Source: JBCCGI01 sp039029355 (GTDB taxonomy: Bacteria > Planctomycetota > UBA1135 > GCA-002686595). Taken from it: a DNA stretch of 64,000 bases. The position numbers and the translations under genes were made by a program. Below the pieces are notes generated by a model. The model saw only the letters and a program-made list of their open reading frames with translations. It was not told where the DNA came from and searched no databases. This document shows, piece after piece, positions 59,940-64,000 of the stretch. Each line of letters begins with the position of its first letter. The first letter of the stretch is position 1. The stretch is taken from positions 38,257-102,256 of the forward strand of contig JBCCGI010000024.1 in the NCBI GenBank assembly GCA_039029355.1. The letters are read 5' to 3'.

Positions 59940-61541
59940 CTACGGCAGCTGTCCCTCGATGCCGTCGGACGCCGCGAAGCCGAAGGGCGCTCCGGCGTCG
60001 GGGACGAAGGCCTGGGCGTAGATCTTCGCGCCCGAGGCGAGCCCCGCGGGCCACGTCAGCTGCAGCTCGGCGGCGCCGTCCGCGTCGAGCGTGAGACCGT
60101 CCGCGATCACCGTGGGGAACGGCACCAGCGTCGTACCCAGGGCGGGCAGGTTCACCTGGCTCAAGCCCAGGACGAGGACGGCGTCCGTGCCCGGAGTGCC
60201 GCCCTCCACCCGCAGGGTGATCGGCTTGCCGGCGATCAGCGAGCCGATGCCGGTCAGCGAGGGAGCGTCGCCGGAGCCCGCGAGCTCGCCGAGGTCGAGC
60301 TCGCTCCACGGGCCGAGGTCGATGCGGAACAGCGAGTCCACCTGGAACTGCGTCTCGGCCATGAAGATCACGTAGCGCCCGTCGTCGCTCGTGACGGCGC
60401 CGGTCAGGTCCTCGAGCAGCTTGCCGCCGAAGGAGGTGACGTCCTCGACGACCAGCGGCTTCGTGTTGAGGAAGAGCGCCTCGCCGTGCCACGACAGCGA
60501 CGAGGACGGATCCCACTTGCCCTGCCACACGAGGTCGCCGCGGTTGTTCAGGTCGGCCGCCGTGACGCGGTCGATGCCGAAGGGCGCGGTGGCGGCCAGC
60601 ACGTCGCCGGGCGCCACGAAGATCTGCAGGTTGCGCACCAGCGCCGAGTTGGTGGGGAAGGTCCCCGAGAAGAGCCCCCAGTAGAACGCGGTGTCGCCGC
60701 GCTCGTTCAGGTCGAGCATCGTCGGGACGCCGCTCCAGGTGGCGCCGGGCACCGGCGACGGGTCGCCTTCGCGGGCCAGCACCACATCGTTCAGCAGCAC
60801 CGTGTCGTTGATCTCGTTGATCGAGTCCAGCGCGACGCCGACGAGCACGTCGCCCATGTCGTTGAGCCGAAACTCGAGCTCGGAGATCCACGATATCGTC
60901 TCGGCGGCGCCGACCACGGTCGAGCCGCGCCTCAGCAGCAGGTTCTCCGAGAGCAGCGTTCCGTCGGGCGCCAGGTCGAAGCGGACCATCGTGTCGGTCC
61001 ACTGGCTCGTAGCCGTGGGGTCGTCGACCTCGGTGGTCACCACGACCTGGTTCGACCCGTTGCGGCGCACGCGGTTCAGCTCCTCCCAGGTGCTGCCGGG
61101 CGTGGCGCCCGCGTAGCCGACGGGCAGGCTCTCCTGGGCCAGCACCGTGTCGCCGGCGAGCAGGATGTGGTCGTCGAAGGAGTCCGCCGTCCCGTTGAGC
61201 TTGAACACGGTTGCGACCGAGCCGTCGCTGCCGACGTCCCACGCGTTGCCGCTTTGGACGGTCGCGCCCGCCGGCTGGGGGACGGGGTCGTGCTCGATCC
61301 AGACCGGCGCGCCGTTCTCGAGCAGCATCCACAGCTGCTCCCCGTCGGGCGCCTCGACCGAGGCGCGTACGAACCAGTCGCCGTCGTCCGTTGCGCGGAA
61401 GTCGTAGAGGAACCGCACGAAGCCGAAACCGGGCAACGGGTCGCCTTCGCCGATCAGCCGCTCCAGCTGGACCGCCGGGTCGTCGCCCGGGAGGAGGGAA
61501 GGGAGTGCGAGGAACGCCGAGAGAGCAACACAGGTCGACAT
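59940..61541 (-). CDS. exported 'EGD-x-x-PG' repeat protein with module C (533 aa)
   Basis: ATG 61541 with AGGAG 9 nt upstream; signal peptide MSTCVALSAFLALPSLLPGD. The body contains repeats announcing GEGDPLPGFGFVRFLYDFRA, EHDPVPQPAGATVQSG and AREGDPSPVPGATWSGV, each followed by LNERGDTAFYW- or DVGSDGSVATVF-type strands. Such repeats are frequent in planctomycete exported proteins and are predicted to make a beta-propeller. The last ~115 residues (ELAGSGDAPSLTGIGS, AGKPITLRVEGGTPGTDAVL, IYAQAFVPDAGAPFGFAAS) are the clearest example of module C in the window. Function unknown. Confidence 0.83.
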   Translation of the reverse strand: MSTCVALSAFLALPSLLPGDDPAVQLERLIGEGDPLPGFGFVRFLYDFRATDDGDWFVRASVEAPDGEQLWMLLENGAPVWIEHDPVPQPAGATVQSGNAWDVGSDGSVATVFKLNGTADSFDDHILLAGDTVLAQESLPVGYAGATPGSTWEELNRVRRNGSNQVVVTTEVDDPTATSQWTDTMVRFDLAPDGTLLSENLLLRRGSTVVGAAETISWISELEFRLNDMGDVLVGVALDSINEINDTVLLNDVVLAREGDPSPVPGATWSGVPTMLDLNERGDTAFYWGLFSGTFPTNSALVRNLQIFVAPGDVLAATAPFGIDRVTAADLNNRGDLVWQGKWDPSSSLSWHGEALFLNTKPLVVEDVTSFGGKLLEDLTGAVTSDDGRYVIFMAETQFQVDSLFRIDLGPWSELDLGELAGSGDAPSLTGIGSLIAGKPITLRVEGGTPGTDAVLVLGLSQVNLPALGTTLVPFPTVIADGLTLDADGAAELQLTWPAGLASGAKIYAQAFVPDAGAPFGFAASDGIEGQLP

Positions 61542-61582
61542 GTGAGGGGCTCCTGAATCGTCGAGCGGGAAGGTCCGCGGCG

Positions 61583-61588
61583 ACTGTA
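61583..61588 (-). promoter_or_regulatory. candidate -10 box TACAGT
   Basis: TACAGT on the minus strand, 41 nt upstream of ATG 61541. Confidence 0.35.
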
Positions 61589-61721
61589 GCACGCGTCGGA
61601 CGGCCGTTTGGGGCAAAGCGCGCGCCTACGTTTTTGTCGAACTCCCAGAACTTTCGGCCCGTTTTCGACCTGGGTGCGCGCGTGCTCGAACGCGCCCGTC
61701 CGCGGGAGGTACCGCCCGCGC

Positions 61722-61727
61722 TACAAT
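61722..61727 (+). promoter_or_regulatory. candidate -10 box TACAAT
   Basis: TACAAT in CGCTACAATCGG, 49 nt upstream of ATG 61777; no -35 box recognised. Confidence 0.4.
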
Positions 61728-61776
61728 CGGACTCAGCCTCCCCGGTTCGCGTATCCCCCCGACGACGAGAACCCCC

Positions 61777-63267
61777 ATGAAGCGCAGCCTGCGCTCCTTG
61801 CCCCTCGCGATTCTCTGCTCCGCACCCCTTGCCCACGGCCTTCAAGGCGAGGTCGAGGGTTGCCCCCTCGGCATCCGCATCCCCATCCCGGTGTTGGGCG
61901 TGGACTCCTACCTCGGCCAGCCCGGCGGTCTCTACCCGGACGGCTTCAACGAGCCGCCGGAAGACCACCGCCAGGCCATCCTCGACAATGCGCTTGCGAT
62001 CGAGCCGCTCAATGCAGCGGGCGAGTTCTCGCCGGACGGCTGGATCGGCTTCGTCAGCATCGGCTTCTCCAACCCGACGCACGAGTTCGGCGCCTTCGTG
62101 CACCAGGAGAACGCCAACGCGGCGCGCAACGCGCGCGTGGTCCTCGCCAACCTCGGCCGCGGCGGCGTCGGCGTGGTGGACGCGACCGATCCCGACCCCG
62201 CGACCGGACAGAACCAGTACTGGAACGGCGTCCTGGAGCGCCTCGCGATCGCGGGCCTGACCCAGGAGCAGGTCCAGGTCGTGTGGCTCAAGTCGACCTA
62301 CGAGGGTCCGACCGGCTGCTTCCTCGAGGCCGCCGGCGCGTTCCAGGACGCGATGGTCGAGCTGGTGCACGCGGTCCGCTTCCACTTCCCCAACATCAAG
62401 CTCTGCTACCTCTCGAGTCGCATCTACGCCGGCTATGCCGACCCCGCTCTGAACGACAGCCCCGAGCCCTACGCGTACGAGGAGGGCTTCGCGATCAAGT
62501 GGCTGATCCAGGACCAGATCGAGGGCGTCCCCGAGCTCGAGTACTCCGACCCCGGCGACCCCGCCCCGCTGCTCCTCTGGGGGCCGTACCTGTGGGCCAA
62601 CGGCACCGAGTTCCCGTACGAGGACCTGGTCTGGGTCCCGGCCGACTTCGAGCAGGGCGGCGCCGATCCGCACCCGTCGCCCCAGGGCGAGCAGAAGGTC
62701 GCCGACGCGCTCTCGGATTTCCTGGCGAACGACGAGTCGGCGCTCGAATGGTGGCCCGCCGAGCCCGGGCTCGCGCTGCAGACGCTGAACCCGACCGACG
62801 ACACCTATGCGCGCCAGGGCGACGTCGACACGCACGGCACCGAGCCCGTCCTGCGGGTCGACGCCCTGCGGACGAGCCTCCTGCGCTTCGAGCTGCCCGA
62901 CACCGGGACCAGCATCGTGCGTGCCAACCTCGGCCTGCGCATCGCTCCCAACCTGCGCGGCGACAACGTCGACGTGTACCTCGTGCCCGACGACATGTGG
63001 TCCGAGGTCACGCTGAGCGCGTGCACGATGCCGGTGGCGTTGACGCCCCAGGCCCAGATCCCGCTGCAGTTCACCCGCAGCGGCTACGTCAGCCTCGACC
63101 TCACCAACCTGGTGCTCGCCGAGCAGCAGGGCGACGGCGTGCTCAGCCTGCGCCTGGTCGGCCTGCAGGGGACGGCGGCCGAGGTCGGCTACCAGAGCAA
63201 GGAGTCCGGCATCGGGGGCAGCTTCGAGTTCCCGCCGCAGCTGGTGCTGGCGGTCGACGCGCCCTAG
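61777..63267 (+). CDS. exported SGNH-like protein with DNRLRE/CBM-like C-terminal domain (496 aa)
   Basis: Signal peptide MKRSLRSLPLAILCSAPLAH. Residues ~25-325 look like an SGNH/GDSL-type alpha/beta domain: WIGFVSIGFSNPTHEF (the Ser in the block I position), IKLCYLSSRIYAGYADP, and GGADPHPSPQGEQKVADAL with the Asp-x-His pair of block V. Block I departs from the GDS consensus, so hydrolase activity is probable but not sure. Residues ~338-496 match the DNRLRE/CBM96-like domain (TDDTYARQGDVDTHGTEPVL, RTSLLRFELPDTG, VDVYLVPDD), a beta-sandwich carbohydrate-binding module. Exported, probably an esterase acting on polysaccharide. No module C. Confidence 0.78.
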   Translation: MKRSLRSLPLAILCSAPLAHGLQGEVEGCPLGIRIPIPVLGVDSYLGQPGGLYPDGFNEPPEDHRQAILDNALAIEPLNAAGEFSPDGWIGFVSIGFSNPTHEFGAFVHQENANAARNARVVLANLGRGGVGVVDATDPDPATGQNQYWNGVLERLAIAGLTQEQVQVVWLKSTYEGPTGCFLEAAGAFQDAMVELVHAVRFHFPNIKLCYLSSRIYAGYADPALNDSPEPYAYEEGFAIKWLIQDQIEGVPELEYSDPGDPAPLLLWGPYLWANGTEFPYEDLVWVPADFEQGGADPHPSPQGEQKVADALSDFLANDESALEWWPAEPGLALQTLNPTDDTYARQGDVDTHGTEPVLRVDALRTSLLRFELPDTGTSIVRANLGLRIAPNLRGDNVDVYLVPDDMWSEVTLSACTMPVALTPQAQIPLQFTRSGYVSLDLTNLVLAEQQGDGVLSLRLVGLQGTAAEVGYQSKESGIGGSFEFPPQLVLAVDAP

Positions 63268-63429
63268 TCCGAGGGGCGCATCGCCGGGAGGGGGCCGCCG
63301 GTCCGCTCCCGGCACGGCGCGCGCCTTCGGAAAGGCAGCTGCGGGGCAAGAACGCCGCCGCCGGTTCGCATAGACCGGGTTGCGGCGAGAAAGCCGGTCA
63401 CGGAATCCGACCGGCGGCATCTTGCGTCC

Positions 63430-64000
63430 ATGACGACCCCCGCTCCGCTCTTCGATACCGCGGACCTGCTCCAGCACGCCGGCTGGATGCGGGCCCTGGC
63501 CCGTACCCTGGTGCGCGACCCCGAGCGGGCCGACGATCTGGTCCAGGACGCGTGGGTCACGGCGCTGACCCGACCGCCGGCGTCGGGCCGGCGCGGGCTG
63601 GGGCCGTGGCTCGCGGCCGTGCTGCGCAACGGCGCGCGCGAGCTTGGGCGCTCCGAGGCTCGGCGCCGCGCGCGCGAGGCAAGGGTCGCGTCCGCGCGCG
63701 AGGCCGCGGCGCCGTCGGTCCAGGAGCGCGTGGAGCTCCACGGCGTGCTGCTGGAGGCGATCCGCAGCCTCGACGAGCCCCACGCCCAGGTGCTGCTGCT
63801 GCGGTACTTCGACGAGCTGCCGCCGCGCGCTAGCGCGCGGCGGCTGGAGCTCCCGCGCACAGCCGCCCTCCTCGCGGTCGAGCCGCTCGCGCAGCTGGGC
63901 CAGCGCGCGCGACAGCCGCTTGCGAACGGTCGTGCCCGGGAGCTCCAGCCGCCGCGCGATCTCGCGCGGGGGCAGCTCGTCGCAGGACCGCCGCAGCAGC
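63430..64000 (+). CDS. ECF sigma factor with rearranged region 4, partial at right edge
   Basis: ATG 63430. Region 2 is clear (LQHAGWMRALARTLVRDPER, ADDLVQDAWVTALTR, LGPWLAAVLRNGARELGRSE), and region 4 begins normally (AQVLLLRYFDELPPR, then ARRLELP). From 63856 the translation stops looking like a sigma factor (RTAALLAVEPLAQLGQRARQ). The same stretch read on the minus strand encodes an excellent region 4 helix-turn-helix (ARRLELPGTTVRKRLSRALA). The frame remains open to the edge. Either a segment has inverted within this gene, or two similar sequences are joined head to head; see the inverted repeat entry. The N-terminal part is firm; the end is not. Confidence 0.7.
   Translation, partial: MTTPAPLFDTADLLQHAGWMRALARTLVRDPERADDLVQDAWVTALTRPPASGRRGLGPWLAAVLRNGARELGRSEARRRAREARVASAREAAAPSVQERVELHGVLLEAIRSLDEPHAQVLLLRYFDELPPRASARRLELPRTAALLAVEPLAQLGQRARQPLANGRARELQPPRDLARGQLVAGPPQQ
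63834..63958. repeat. 22-bp perfect inverted repeat flanking an 81-bp segment inside a sigma gene
   Basis: Arms 63834-63855 and 63937-63958 are exact reverse complements; weaker similarity continues outward on both sides, so the homologous tract is about 65 nt. The segment between them (63856-63936) is 27 codons, so flipping it keeps the frame of the plus-strand gene and would replace a nonsense-like tail with a consensus sigma region 4. The right flank up to 64000, read on the minus strand, is itself sigma region 4 (DELPPREIARRLELPG). Confidence 0.75.

Noticed and set aside
58513..63783. Minus-strand open frame of 1756 codons
   Set aside because: Only the last 432 codons (from ATG 59811) have a signal peptide and family motifs; the rest opposes other genes and is a high-GC shadow.
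1..64000. tRNA, rRNA, CRISPR arrays, insertion sequences, riboswitches
   Set aside because: I looked for cloverleaf-like inverted repeats, transposase motifs, terminal repeats and known riboswitch cores and found none I can support.

Overview
The window is about 70% GC and nearly everything in it is coding. It suggests a bacterium of the Planctomycetota, probably one of the marine lineages whose genomes are crowded with exported FG-GAP/VCBS, beta-helix and 'C-terminal module' proteins. That placement is inference from gene content: ECF sigma factors with large extensions, a sigma factor paired with a WD40 Ser/Thr kinase, ELWxxDGT repeats, and very many signal-peptide proteins sharing one class of C-terminal domain. 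I see no rRNA, tRNA, CRISPR array, transposase or phage gene.

Layout. 1-1492: two overlapping minus-strand genes, a regulatory-like-domain protein cut by the left edge and a small Cys-rich exported protein. 1696-9737: exported FG-GAP protein, SGNH/sialate-esterase-like protein, tiny membrane protein, seven-bladed repeat protein and an unknown exported protein. 9935-12565: a second FG-GAP protein. 12575-22068: a three-gene minus-strand operon made of an FG-GAP protein, a ~1800-residue Ig-like/RHS-leader-like protein ending in a PD-(D/E)XK-like nuclease signature, and a cytosolic protein that could be its immunity partner. 22651-29475: sialidase-like, AraC/GyrI regulator, SRPBCC protein, integrin-like FG-GAP protein, small coiled-coil protein and beta-helix protein. 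29472-31657: two-component system. 31713-38087: M14 carboxypeptidase, then (further upstream in transcription) a Ser/Thr kinase with WD40 repeats and an ECF sigma factor. 38145-39875: ELWxxDGT protein. 40006-43284: ECF sigma factor fused through a membrane segment to a long Ig/carboxypeptidase-regulatory-like region. 43367-45565: membrane protein plus trypsin-like protease/TPR pair. 45668-53571: FG-GAP, module A, cupredoxin and glycoside-hydrolase-like proteins. 53701-59811: small membrane protein, a decayed gene, a metzincin-like protease and two tandem beta-helix paralogues. 59940-63267: 'EGD..PG' repeat protein and an SGNH-like protein with a DNRLRE/CBM-like tail. 63430-64000: an ECF sigma factor whose region 4 is disrupted by an inverted repeat at the right edge.

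How the genes fit together. Two themes dominate. The first is a large exported or surface proteome of beta-propellers, beta-helices and hydrolases; most of these carry one of a few related ~110-130 residue beta-rich terminal modules that probably serve as a common sorting or anchoring domain. The second is trans-envelope signalling: a sigma/kinase pair, a membrane-tethered sigma factor and a histidine kinase/response regulator. A recurring hexamer (TAGGCT, TAGCCT, TATGCT, TACAAT and similar) lies upstream of many starts and looks like the local -10 element; at four genes it sits 6-8 nt from the start codon, which implies leaderless mRNAs. All functions are read from motifs by eye; no database search was run.
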